Virus record (IMG/VR): IMGVR_UViG_3300021354_000039
Span: 1 to 20,220 of that record
Strand: one strand, 5' to 3'
Source: a virus
Length of the DNA: 20,220 nucleotides
Part shown: in pieces, positions 7,192-14,699 of the stretch
How the letters are laid out: each line of letters starts with the position of its first letter
Position numbering within the stretch: the stretch's first letter is position 1
Notes under the pieces: generated by a model
Databases searched by the model: none
What the model saw: the letters and a program-made list of their open reading frames with translations, nothing else
What the model was told of the DNA's origin: nothing
Made by a program: the position numbers and the translations under genes

Positions 7192-7192
7192 T

Positions 7193-7471
7193 ATGACAGT
7201 CAACTTATCTATCTTAGCTGGCGCTGGAGGTCAATTTTTTGACGATACAGGTATTCCTTTGTCTGGTGGATTGATATACACCAACGCCTCAAGAAATAAG
7301 CAAAGAAAAAGCAATGGGTTATTATCCGAATCCGATTTTTCGGTTTTACTCGATGTTAATTTAACCAATAAAGCCGCTTGGGAAACTTATAGGGCTAATA
7401 TAAGAGCAATTGCAATTAATCCAACTATCGACCCTACTTGGCCAATAAAGCCACCAGAGTTGTGGAGTTAA
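7193..7471 (+). CDS. Chimeric small protein: tailspike N-terminal anchor joined to a tail-chaperone-like end
   Basis: Residues 1-31 (MTVNLSILAGAGGQFFDDTG, IPLSGGLIYTN) match the N-terminus of the tailspike at 16043 almost position by position. After a short basic linker (RNKQRKSNG), residues about 42-92 change to LLSESDFSVLLDVNLTNKAAW, an ETYRANIRAI stretch and a WPIKPPE end. That is the pattern of the phage tail-assembly-chaperone-like family (LLxxSDWxxLxDxxL..aWxxYRxxLR..WPxxP). The 60-odd anchor residues that normally follow YTY, and any receptor-binding domain, are absent. This looks like a deletion or recombination remnant. Whether it is still functional is unknown. No clear ribosome site is seen; the start is one base after the upstream stop, so coupling is likely. 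Confidence 0.75.
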   Translation: MTVNLSILAGAGGQFFDDTGIPLSGGLIYTNASRNKQRKSNGLLSESDFSVLLDVNLTNKAAWETYRANIRAIAINPTIDPTWPIKPPELWS

Positions 7472-7538
7472 TTTAATATTTAATATAGAATTGTTGTAAA
7501 TGTACTAGCCATTAGCTAGGGTTCTTAAAGGAACGAAA
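7472..7538 (+). promoter_or_regulatory. Longest gap of the window: AT-rich leader of the scaffold-coat genes
   Basis: The 67 bases hold an AT-only start with a possible -10 (TATAGA 7484-7489, 18 bases after a poor -35 TTGTGG at 7460-7465), then a small hairpin CTAGC/GCTAG (7505-7509 with 7515-7519), then GTTC/GAAC (7521-7524 with 7531-7534) that wraps the ribosome site AAAGGAA (7527-7533). It could be a late promoter or an mRNA processing point that lifts scaffold and coat expression. The promoter match is weak and unproven. Confidence 0.35.
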
Positions 7539-8327
7539 ATGTCAGACGAACAAGAAGTAGTCTTAGCGGACTCAAATGCCGCGCCAGAACAGGTGGCAAC
7601 GGTTGCCCCTGAAGCTGAAGTAGTTGCGCCGGAAGCAGAAAATACCGCAGAAGCGGCTAAAACATTCTCTCAAGAGGATGTGGATGCGCTGATCGGGAAA
7701 CGACTTGCTAGAGAACAACGTAAGTGGGAAAGAGAACAGACCGCTAAAGCTGCTGAAATGCAGACTAGACGCGCTCCAGCCGAAATCCCGTCGATTGAGC
7801 AGTTTAATTCACCTGATGAATATGCTGAAGTATTGGCAGAACGTAAGGCAGAAGAACTCCTTGCTAGGCGTGAACAAGCAAAAGCACAGTCTGCAATCGT
7901 TGAGTCTTATCACGACCTTGAAGAAGATGCACGGAATAAGTACGATGACTTTGAACAAGTTGCGTATAACCCCAAGCTCCCTATCACGGATGCGATGGCT
8001 CAAACAATCCAATCTTCGGATGTTGGCCCCGATATGGCTTATTACCTGGGGTCTAATCCAAAAGAAGCGGAGCGTATTTCTCGTTTATCGCCACTTTCGC
8101 AAGCCAAAGAATTAGGGAAGATTGAAGCTAAATTAAGCGATAATCCTCCTGTAAAAAAGACTTCGAACGCACCAGCACCAATTGCACCTGTTACGGCACG
8201 ATCCTCTGGGTCGCCTAGCTTTGATACAACTGATCCTCGCTCAATTAAGAGCATGAGTACTTCAGAATGGATTGAAGCAGATCGCCAAAGACAGGTCAAA
8301 AAGTGGGAAGCGCAGAGAAACCGCTAA
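7539..8327 (+). CDS. Scaffolding protein
   Basis: The 262-residue acidic-to-basic protein lies directly before the coat gene, where P22 gp8 lies. Residues 1-45 are acidic and Ala/Pro-rich. Residues 45-130 are helical and highly charged (VDALIGKRLAREQRKWERE; YAEVLAERKAEELLARREQA). A middle part has DVGPDMAYYLGSNPKEAERI near 170. A disordered Pro/Ser linker (about 205-240) and a short basic C-terminal helix (WIEADRQRQVKKWEAQRNR) follow; P22-type scaffolds bind coat through a basic C-terminal helix-loop-helix. It would guide procapsid assembly and then leave. AAAGGAA at 7527-7533 gives a good ribosome site. It is close to P22 gp8 in size (about 300 residues). Confidence 0.88.
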   Translation: MSDEQEVVLADSNAAPEQVATVAPEAEVVAPEAENTAEAAKTFSQEDVDALIGKRLAREQRKWEREQTAKAAEMQTRRAPAEIPSIEQFNSPDEYAEVLAERKAEELLARREQAKAQSAIVESYHDLEEDARNKYDDFEQVAYNPKLPITDAMAQTIQSSDVGPDMAYYLGSNPKEAERISRLSPLSQAKELGKIEAKLSDNPPVKKTSNAPAPIAPVTARSSGSPSFDTTDPRSIKSMSTSEWIEADRQRQVKKWEAQRNR

Positions 8328-8348
8328 TTATTTTTTAAAGGAACTACC

Positions 8349-9563
8349 GTGTCTAATAGCTTATTAACGATCGACATGATCACACGCAAGGCACTCGAAA
8401 TTCTCGAGAATAACCTTGTACTCACACGCAACGTCAACCGTGCTTATGATGACTCCTTTGCTGTTGAAGGTGCCAAAATTGGTTCTACTTTGCGTATCCG
8501 TTTACCAGACCGCGCTTTGGTAACTGACGGCGCCGCCTTGCAAGTTCAAGACGACAACGAACAGTACACCACATTGGCTGTTTCTAGCCAAAAGCATATT
8601 GGCGTAAACTTCACTTCTGCTGAATTAACAATGCAGTTAGATGATTTCGCTGAACGTGTATTAAAACCTCGTATTAGCCAACTGGCGTCATCTATTGACA
8701 ATGATGTAGCTAACGCTTATCAGTCAATTTTTAACTCTGTTGGCACACCTGGTACAACTCCTTCAACTTCTTTGGTCTTGCTACAAGCTAACCAAAAGTT
8801 AAATGAGTATGCTTCCCCAATGAACAATCGTTACGCTACTGTTAACCCAGCAGCCAACGCAGGTTTAGTTGAAGGCATGAAAGGCTTTTTTAATCCAACT
8901 GGAACTATCAGCAGCCAATTTAAGTCTGGCATGATGGGTACTGGCGTATTGGGCTACGATGAAGTAAATATGAGTCAATCTATTGTGAGTTTTACAACAG
9001 GTTCCCGCGTAGTTGCTGATTCTGCGGCAATTAAAACCACCATTTCTGTTCAAGGCACTGCAAAGGTAACTATTAAAGCAGTTACTAGCGCTAAAACTTT
9101 GGCTGTTGGTGATGTATTTACTATTGCTGCCGTTTACTCTGTAAACCCACAAACCCGTCAATCTACAGGTTCATTGCAACAGTTTACCGTTACTGCATTG
9201 AATACTTCTGTAGCTACCGAGTTTGTTGATGTGGCTATCAGTCCTGCGCTTTACACACCTGCAAATGCTTTGGCAACTGTAGATGCGTTTCCTTTAGCTG
9301 ATGCTGTTGTAACTTATCTAGGCGCTGCTTCAACGGTATACCCACAAAACTTAGCATACCAAAAAGATGCTATCACTTTTGCTACCGCTGATTTGCTGTT
9401 ACCACAAGGTGTAGATATGGCTTCACGTCAAGTTCACAACGGAATTTCATTGCGTGTTGTACGTCAGTATGATATCAATAATGACCGTTTGCCTTGCCGT
9501 ATTGACGTTCTATACGGATATAGCGTAATTCGTCCACAAATGGCTTGCCGGATTTGGGGTTAA
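8349..9563 (+). CDS. Major capsid protein, P22 coat (gp5) type
   Basis: The 404-residue protein (P22 gp5 has 430) forms the icosahedral shell. The N-terminus (LLTIDMITRKALEILENNLV), the DDSFAVEGAKIGSTLRIRLP stretch near residue 35 and the NFTSAELTMQLDDFAERVLK stretch near 87 match P22-like coat proteins. The region of about 220-330 is beta-rich, with TIKAVTSAKTLAVGDVFTI, and sits where P22 coat has its inserted telokin-like domain. The end PCRIDVLYGYSVIRPQMACR is the family C-terminus. The start is GTG at 8349 behind AAAGGAA (8337-8343), a five-base spacer. The preceding gene is the scaffold. A phage-encoded GroES nearby would fit, since P22 coat variants depend on the chaperonin. Confidence 0.93.
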   Translation: MSNSLLTIDMITRKALEILENNLVLTRNVNRAYDDSFAVEGAKIGSTLRIRLPDRALVTDGAALQVQDDNEQYTTLAVSSQKHIGVNFTSAELTMQLDDFAERVLKPRISQLASSIDNDVANAYQSIFNSVGTPGTTPSTSLVLLQANQKLNEYASPMNNRYATVNPAANAGLVEGMKGFFNPTGTISSQFKSGMMGTGVLGYDEVNMSQSIVSFTTGSRVVADSAAIKTTISVQGTAKVTIKAVTSAKTLAVGDVFTIAAVYSVNPQTRQSTGSLQQFTVTALNTSVATEFVDVAISPALYTPANALATVDAFPLADAVVTYLGAASTVYPQNLAYQKDAITFATADLLLPQGVDMASRQVHNGISLRVVRQYDINNDRLPCRIDVLYGYSVIRPQMACRIWG

Positions 9564-9566
9564 ACC

Positions 9567-9881
9567 ATGAGCTACGTCATTGGTAATATACCCAAGCAAT
9601 CGGTTATCAGTGTAACGCTGTCGCCTGCTTTAATTGCCGCAAACACTTCTGCTGAACAAACATTCACAGTAAATGGGCTATTAACAGGGGATCATGTATC
9701 AGTTAACAAACCTACAGCCCAAGCGGGATTAGCGATTGTTGGCAACCGCGTGTCGGCAGCAAATACATTGGCAATCACATTTGGCAACTTCACTGGTTCT
9801 AATATCACTCCAACTGCAACCCAAGTCTACACAGTTTTGGTTACACGGCCTGATAGAACTATCAGCGATGGCAACATTTAA
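9567..9881 (+). CDS. Small head protein candidate after the coat gene
   Basis: The 104-residue protein is a predicted all-beta domain: SVTLSPALIAANTSAEQTFT, then GLLTGDHVSVNKPTAQAGLA, then an end rich in Thr and Val (TPTATQVYTVLVTRP). This pattern is widespread directly after P22-like and other coat genes in environmental phages. A decoration or head-fibre role is plausible but not shown by any motif. It starts three bases after the coat stop and has no clear ribosome site (ggggttaaacc upstream), so coupling to coat translation is likely. Confidence 0.7.
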   Translation: MSYVIGNIPKQSVISVTLSPALIAANTSAEQTFTVNGLLTGDHVSVNKPTAQAGLAIVGNRVSAANTLAITFGNFTGSNITPTATQVYTVLVTRPDRTISDGNI

Positions 9882-9900
9882 CATTTAAGGAAATAAAATC

Positions 9901-10176
9901 ATGGCACTACCTAAAGTTGGTGATGGCGAACAAGTTGGTGATGGCAATACGGGTGAAGTACTGAATGTAGGTCGTTCAGGACAATCACTTCAAGTTGGCG
10001 GAACCGCAGCTACAACGCTTGGTTTTTATGGCGCAACACCTGTAGTACAGCGCGCTACTGCAACAACCCATACCACCACTAATGTGGTTACTTCAGCATC
10101 TTTTGGCACACTTCAAGTGGCTCAAATGCAAGAAGTAATGAATACATTGGCTGGTTTAGGCCTCTGGGCGTCGTAA
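9901..10176 (+). CDS. Small conserved phage structural-type protein
   Basis: A 91-residue protein of unknown function with a Gly/Val-rich front that repeats VGDGxxG (VGDGEQVGDGNTGEVLNVG) and a middle TLGFYGATPVVQRATA, seen by recall in many phage genomes next to coat or fibre genes. The end is a helix (QMQEVMNTLAGLGLW). The motif GFYGxTPVxQ suggests a virion surface or tail-fibre-tip family, but I cannot assign it. AAGGAAAT at 9888-9895 is the ribosome site. The stop TAA shares its last base with the methyltransferase ATG. Confidence 0.68.
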   Translation: MALPKVGDGEQVGDGNTGEVLNVGRSGQSLQVGGTAATTLGFYGATPVVQRATATTHTTTNVVTSASFGTLQVAQMQEVMNTLAGLGLWAS

Positions 10177-10685
10177 TGGATCGGGGTTCGTTGTTGCACG
10201 TTGGGTGTGGCAACGAATCCCTACCTGTTTGGATGGATGGTTTTACCGAAACACGATTAGACATTAATAAAGCTAGTTCACCTGATATCGTAGCGTCTAT
10301 GCTAGATATGGGCGATATTGGCGAATACGATGTAATCTATTGCAGCCATGCTTTAGAACATTTATCCCCTTTTGAAGTCCCTGTAGCAATAAGCGAATTT
10401 TTACGTCTATTAAAGCCTGGTGGATATGCAATGGTTTTTGTCCCCGATTTAGAAGATGTTAAAGCAACCGAAGATGTTGTATTGGAATCGCCAAGTGGCC
10501 CAATCACCGGTTTGGATATGATCTATGGGTATGCTAAAGCATTACGTGAAGGCAATCATTATATGGCTCATAAGTGTGGCTTTGTTAGTGATACGCTTAA
10601 AAAAGCGTTTATTAATGGTGGTTTTTCTACTGTTAAAACGCAGCGAATTGTACCTTTTAATCTTATGGCAATAGCGATCAAATGA
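10176..10685 (+). CDS. Class I SAM-dependent methyltransferase
   Basis: The 169-residue protein has the order of a small Methyltransf_11/UbiE-like fold: motif I LLHVGCGN (6-13), the acidic end of strand 2 RLDIN (27-31), the D/E-rich DMGDIGEYDVIYCSHALEHL (44-63) with the HALEHL signature, and LLKPGGYAMVFVPDL (78-92). The substrate is unknown; HALEHL proteins in phages often pair with glycosyltransferases and may modify a sugar or a protein. No DNA-methylase motif IV (DPPY/NPPY) is present. The ATG overlaps the preceding stop by one base, and its stop overlaps the glycosyltransferase start (ATGA), so the two enzymes are translated together. Confidence 0.85.
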   Translation: MDRGSLLHVGCGNESLPVWMDGFTETRLDINKASSPDIVASMLDMGDIGEYDVIYCSHALEHLSPFEVPVAISEFLRLLKPGGYAMVFVPDLEDVKATEDVVLESPSGPITGLDMIYGYAKALREGNHYMAHKCGFVSDTLKKAFINGGFSTVKTQRIVPFNLMAIAIK

Positions 10686-11359
10686 AAGTAGTCCTGTGCG
10701 TACCCACGCTGACAAGACCCTATCAGCAAACATTAAATAGTATTGCAGGCTCAATTGCCGCTTTAGATAGCGCAAATATTGAACACTTTATGGTATCCGA
10801 AGTTGGATGCCCCTATATTAGCGCTGCTCGGTCAACCATGCTTCGTAAGGCGCTAGACGCAAAAGCAGATGTAATTGTCTTTATTGACCACGACGTTAGT
10901 TGGAAACCTCAAGATTTAGTAACCCTTATCCAAACTGAGGGCGATGTAGTAGCAGGCTTATATCGGTTTAAAAAAAATGAAGAACTTTATATGGGTGTAA
11001 TCTGCGATGGTGAAAATGCTTTGCCAATCACTAGACCTGATGGCTCTATTGCCGCTACCCGTGTCCCGGCTGGATTTTTAAAGATAACTAAAGAAGCGGT
11101 TAATCGTTTTATGACCGCTTACCCTGACCTAATGTACGGCCCCAAATACGCGCCGTCCATTGATTTATTCCATCATGGCGCACACAAAGGCGCTTGGTGG
11201 GGTGAAGATTATGCCTTTAGCCGTAATTGGATTGACTGCGGGGGTGAAATATGGGTTGCGCCAAATCTTGATTTAAGCCATCATTCAAGTGAAAAAGAAT
11301 ATAAAGGTAACTTTCATCAATTTTTAAGGCAACAACCAGGCGGAGATTTACATATATGA
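10682..11359 (+). CDS. Glycosyltransferase, GT-A fold (GT2-like)
   Basis: The 225-residue protein begins with a nucleotide-binding strand (KVVLCVPTLTRP, 2-13), has an AARSTML motif (48-54) where GT2 enzymes carry AxARN, and then ADVIVFIDHDVSW (62-74), whose DHD (69-71) stands for the metal-binding DxD. VPAGFLKITKEAV and WWGEDYAFSRNW, which resembles the GEDxxFC acceptor motif, follow. It should transfer a sugar from a nucleotide-sugar, in the host cytoplasm. The acceptor is unknown: virion protein, host glycan or DNA base are all possible. Two-gene coupling with the methyltransferase (ATGA) suggests one pathway, for example a methylated sugar cap. The next gene overlaps by four bases. Confidence 0.82.
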   Translation: MKVVLCVPTLTRPYQQTLNSIAGSIAALDSANIEHFMVSEVGCPYISAARSTMLRKALDAKADVIVFIDHDVSWKPQDLVTLIQTEGDVVAGLYRFKKNEELYMGVICDGENALPITRPDGSIAATRVPAGFLKITKEAVNRFMTAYPDLMYGPKYAPSIDLFHHGAHKGAWWGEDYAFSRNWIDCGGEIWVAPNLDLSHHSSEKEYKGNFHQFLRQQPGGDLHI

Positions 11360-11541
11360 TTATTTATCTTAAGCATCCTACACATGGCGTTAAAGTAGCC
11401 ACAATGGAAGCAGAAGCAGAATATGATGAACAAAATGGTTGGATACGTTATACTTTGGATACGCCTTCTGTGGCAGTAATCGAAGATGCGGCTCCTGTAA
11501 ATAAACTGGATGTTACTCAACGCCGCCGTAGAACTGCATAG
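11356..11541 (+). CDS. Small conserved phage protein of unknown function, 61 aa
   Basis: The start MIIYLKHPTHGVKVATMEAE and the block EYDEQNGWIRYT are seen by recall in many phages between coat and head-tail adaptor genes. A basic C-terminus (QRRRRTA) follows a variable linker. No known function; its position just before the gp4-like adaptor suggests a head-completion role, but that is inference. The ATG overlaps the glycosyltransferase stop by four bases. Confidence 0.72.
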   Translation: MIIYLKHPTHGVKVATMEAEAEYDEQNGWIRYTLDTPSVAVIEDAAPVNKLDVTQRRRRTA

Positions 11542-11555
11542 TAAAGGATTAATTA

Positions 11556-12272
11556 ATGACCACCTATACTGCTGGGGATCAAATTAATGGCGCATTGCGC
11601 CTAATTGGGATGCTTGCTGAAGGCGAAACCCCATCAGCTTCTACATCTCAAGACGCGTTGACGGCTTTGAATCAAATGATTGATTCATGGAATACTGAGC
11701 GCCTGTCTGTCTTTTCTACCCAAGATCAAGTTTTTACTTGGACGCCTAATCAAATTCATAGAACGCTTGGCCCAACAGGTGATTTTGTAGGTAATCGTCC
11801 TATTTTGCTTGACGATTCTACTTATTTTAAAGACCCTACTAATGGAATTTCGTTTGGTATCAAAATCATTAACCAACAGCAATACGATGGTATTGCGGTT
11901 AAAACGGTAACTTCTACTTATCCACAAGTAATGTGGATTAATATGGATTACCCAAATATTGATATGTATGTATACCCAGTGCCTACAAAAGCATTGGAGT
12001 GGCATTTTATTTCGGTTACTGAGTTAGACCAGCCAGCCACACTTGCAACTAATCTAGCTTTCCCGCCAGGGTATTTAAGAGCGTTTAAATACAATTTGGC
12101 TTGTGAAATTGCTAACGAATTTGGTGTTGAGCCGCCGCCTAATGTGGCTCGTATTGCGATGACTTCTAAGCGTAATTTGAAACGTATTAACAATCCTGAT
12201 GATATTATGTCGTTACCATACAGCATTGTTGCTACACGCCAACGCTTTAACATCTTTGCAGGTAATTATTAA
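11556..12272 (+). CDS. Head-tail adaptor / tail accessory factor, P22 gp4 type
   Basis: The 238-residue protein would bind below the portal and start the tail. The N-terminal part DALTALNQMIDSWNTERL (28-45) and QVFTWTPNQIHRTLGPTGDF (near 60) are typical of gp4-type adaptors; a middle YPQVMWINMDYPNIDMYVYP and an end helix LACEIANEFGVEPP also fit. P22 gp4 has 166 residues, so this copy has extra length in the middle, as is common in environmental phages. AAAGGATTAA (11543-11552) is the ribosome site. In P22 the order is gp4, gp10, gp26; here a fibre-like gene separates gp4 and gp10. P22 gp4 can hydrolyse peptidoglycan; no such motif is evident here. Confidence 0.87.
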   Translation: MTTYTAGDQINGALRLIGMLAEGETPSASTSQDALTALNQMIDSWNTERLSVFSTQDQVFTWTPNQIHRTLGPTGDFVGNRPILLDDSTYFKDPTNGISFGIKIINQQQYDGIAVKTVTSTYPQVMWINMDYPNIDMYVYPVPTKALEWHFISVTELDQPATLATNLAFPPGYLRAFKYNLACEIANEFGVEPPPNVARIAMTSKRNLKRINNPDDIMSLPYSIVATRQRFNIFAGNY

Positions 12273-12281
12273 GGATAAATT

Positions 12282-13052
12282 ATGTCAAATGTAGCTATTT
12301 CCGCGTTACCTGTAGCGCTATCAACTTCAGGTGCAGATGTTCTTCCGATTGTTCAAGGCGGCGTTACTAAGCAATTAAGCAATACGCTTTTGTTTACTAG
12401 TCCTACTTTAGTAACCCCAGCGTTAGGTACTGTAGCTTCAGGTAATATTTCAGCTTGTACTAGCACAGGTTTAGTTTTAGTAACCCCTGTATTAGGAACC
12501 CCAACAAGCGGTAATTTAACTAATTGCACAGGTTTGCCAATTGCAAGCGGCGTAGCTAATTTAGGTTCAAATGTTGCTACTTTTTTAAGCACTCCAACTA
12601 GCGCCAATTTACGCGCTGCTTTGACTGATGAAACTGGAACAGGCGTGGCTGTATTTGCTACTAGCCCAACCATAACATCCCCTACACTTGTTACACCTGC
12701 TTTAGGCACCCCAGCTAGCGGTGTTTTGACTAACTGTACAGGTAGCCCTACTTTTACTGATGTTAAACATTCAGCTTTAATTGCTAATACCGCTGCCGCC
12801 CCTACAGTTGCAAGCGCTACAACTATTGCTCCTACAACAAGCATTGTTTTTATTAGCGGCACAACAGCTATTGCTACTATTACTGCTCCAAGCCCTATTT
12901 CTGCTGGTGGCGGTCAAATTACCCTTATTCCTACTGGAATATTTACAACTACTACGGCAGGTAATATTGCTTTAGCTAGCACCGCTGTAGTGGGTAAAGC
13001 ATTAATAATGACTTACGACGCTACAACAGGTAAATGGTACCCAAACTACTAA
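12282..13052 (+). CDS. Repeat-rich fibre-like virion protein
   Basis: The 256-residue protein starts with an anchor-like MSNVAISALPVALSTSGADV, then has imperfect repeats of about 25 residues of the form SPTLVTPALGTPxSGNLTNC with TG, at about residues 38-65, 65-85 and 128-155. A C-terminal beta domain, rich in Thr/Ala/Ile, ends DATTGKWYPNY. These repeats occur in many environmental phage fibres and neck proteins; the exact role is unknown. It is expected to be a thin appendage near the neck. AAGGATAA (12272-12279) is the ribosome site. The DNA of the repeats has diverged at third positions, so the array is old. Confidence 0.75.
   Translation: MSNVAISALPVALSTSGADVLPIVQGGVTKQLSNTLLFTSPTLVTPALGTVASGNISACTSTGLVLVTPVLGTPTSGNLTNCTGLPIASGVANLGSNVATFLSTPTSANLRAALTDETGTGVAVFATSPTITSPTLVTPALGTPASGVLTNCTGSPTFTDVKHSALIANTAAAPTVASATTIAPTTSIVFISGTTAIATITAPSPISAGGGQITLIPTGIFTTTTAGNIALASTAVVGKALIMTYDATTGKWYPNY
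12399..12743 (+). repeat. Imperfect coding repeats (SPTLVTPALGTPxSG) in the fibre-like gene
   Basis: Three copies are visible, at about 12399-12460, 12475-12540 and 12680-12743. Each encodes a LVTPxLGTxxSG core, and most continue with a NxTNCTG-like end. Copies differ mainly at third codon positions, which shows selection on the protein and no recent slippage. The longer spacing before the third copy holds an intervening segment (SNVATFLSTPTSANLRAA). Confidence 0.6.
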
Positions 13053-13058
13053 GCCGCC

Positions 13059-14699
13059 ATGAGAACCCCTATACTTGGCCAATCTTATGTAGCTAGGTCG
13101 GTTAATGCTGCGGACAACCGCATGATTAACTTATTTCCTGAAGCTACACCTGAAGGCGGTAAAGATTCTGGCTTTCTTAACCGCGCCCCAGGGCTGCGTA
13201 AGTTAGCCACAATTGGCACTGGCCCTATTCGTGGTCTTTGGACACACCAAACAGGTGGTACAGACGCTTATGTAATATCTGGTAATGAGTTTTATAAAAT
13301 AGACACTAGCTATAACGCTACTTTAATAGGCACCGTTAACGGCGTTGGCCCTGTATCTATCGCCGATAGTGGCACTCAAATATTTATTGCTTGTAATCCT
13401 TCAGCGTTTGTTTATACCGAAGCTAGCAATACTTTTGAGCAAATTTTAGATCCTGATTTTGCTGGCGCTAAAACCGTATCTTACATTGACGGTTATTTTG
13501 CTTTCAATCAACCTGATAGCCAAATTATTTGGGTTACTGAAGTATTAAATGGTACTTCTATTAATCCATTAGCATTTGCGGCGGCCGAAAGTTCTCCTGA
13601 TTTAGTTCAAGCGATTGTTACTAATAATCGTGAAGTTTGGGTGTTTGGTACAGGTACAACTGAAGTTTGGTACGATGCAGGTACTACTCCTTTCCCTTTA
13701 GCCCCTATTCAAGGTGCGTACAATGAAATTGGTTGCTTGGCTGCGTTTTCTATTGCTAAATTGGATAACAGCATATTTTGGCTTGGCGCTGATCCTCGTG
13801 GCTACGGTATTGTTTATCGTAATCAAGGTTACACAGGCAAACGTGTATCTACCCATGCCATAGAGTACGCAATTCAAAGCTATGGCGACGTTTCAGATGC
13901 TATTGCATACACATACCAGCAAGAAGGTCATGCTTTTTATGTATTGACTTTTCCTACGGCGGGTAAAACTTGGGTATATGACGTATCTACTAATGCTTGG
14001 CATGAACGTGCCGGTTTTAACGAAGGTGAGTTAACTCGCCATCGTAGTCAATGCCAAATGAGTTTTAATAGCCAAACTATTGTTGGCGATTATGAAAACG
14101 GCAATTTGTACGCTATGGATTTAGACGTATACGCTGATAATGGTCAAACTCAAAAATGGCTTCGTTCTTGGCGTCCTATTCCATCTGGGCAAAACAATCT
14201 TAATCGCACCGCACAGCATAGTTTGCAATTAGATTGCGAAACAGGTGTTGGTTTAAATGCTTATCCTGAATATTTTGCCCAAGATTTAATTACAGAAGAT
14301 GGTCGTATTATTGTGGCTGAGTTTACTCAAGGCTATTTAGTAACTAATTCAAATAATCAACTAACAACAGAAATTAATGATGGTGGTGAGCCATTAGTAA
14401 CTGTTAATTGGCCTGAACCTTACCCAGATGGTTACGCTATAACTACGACCCCATACGAAGCTACGGCAGGGTATGATCCACAAGTAATGCTTCGTTGGTC
14501 AGATGACGGCGGTCATACATGGTCAAATGAACATTGGGTTTCAATGGGCAAAATAGGTGAACATGGTCGCCGTGCCTATTGGCGCCGTCTTGGAATGACT
14601 ACTAAATTACGCGACCGCGTATATGAAGTATCTGGTACTGACCCTGTTAAAATAGCTATTATTGGGGCAGAACTTCATGTAAGTGGCACAAATGCTTAA
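13059..14699 (+). CDS. Tail hub / packaged-DNA stabilisation protein, P22 gp10 type
   Basis: At 546 residues it is longer than P22 gp10 (472). The start MRTPILGQSYVARSVNAADN and the following RMINLFPE are the family signature. The middle has LNRAPGLRKLATIGTGPIRG, GNEFYKID and NREVWVFGTGTTEVWYDAGT; the latter is typical of the gp10 beta-propeller. The last 90 residues (VMLRWSDDGGHTWSNEHWVS, GRRAYWRRLG) are a beta domain present in long environmental homologues. In P22, gp10 follows gp4 below the portal, closes the head and supports the tail spikes. No strong ribosome site is seen (only a weak purine run before the ATG at 13059). Its last codons overlap the next gene. Confidence 0.88.
   Translation: MRTPILGQSYVARSVNAADNRMINLFPEATPEGGKDSGFLNRAPGLRKLATIGTGPIRGLWTHQTGGTDAYVISGNEFYKIDTSYNATLIGTVNGVGPVSIADSGTQIFIACNPSAFVYTEASNTFEQILDPDFAGAKTVSYIDGYFAFNQPDSQIIWVTEVLNGTSINPLAFAAAESSPDLVQAIVTNNREVWVFGTGTTEVWYDAGTTPFPLAPIQGAYNEIGCLAAFSIAKLDNSIFWLGADPRGYGIVYRNQGYTGKRVSTHAIEYAIQSYGDVSDAIAYTYQQEGHAFYVLTFPTAGKTWVYDVSTNAWHERAGFNEGELTRHRSQCQMSFNSQTIVGDYENGNLYAMDLDVYADNGQTQKWLRSWRPIPSGQNNLNRTAQHSLQLDCETGVGLNAYPEYFAQDLITEDGRIIVAEFTQGYLVTNSNNQLTTEINDGGEPLVTVNWPEPYPDGYAITTTPYEATAGYDPQVMLRWSDDGGHTWSNEHWVSMGKIGEHGRRAYWRRLGMTTKLRDRVYEVSGTDPVKIAIIGAELHVSGTNA

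Noticed and set aside
7460-7489. Sigma-70 promoter before the scaffold gene.
   Set aside because: The -35 fits at three of six bases and the -10 at four; kept only as a low-confidence part of the leader entry.
12353-12862. 169-codon minus-strand frame opposite the repeat-rich fibre-like gene.
   Set aside because: Its Val/Pro/Leu-rich repeats are the antisense image of the SPTLVTPALGTPxSG repeats; the plus-strand gene has a ribosome site and a family match.
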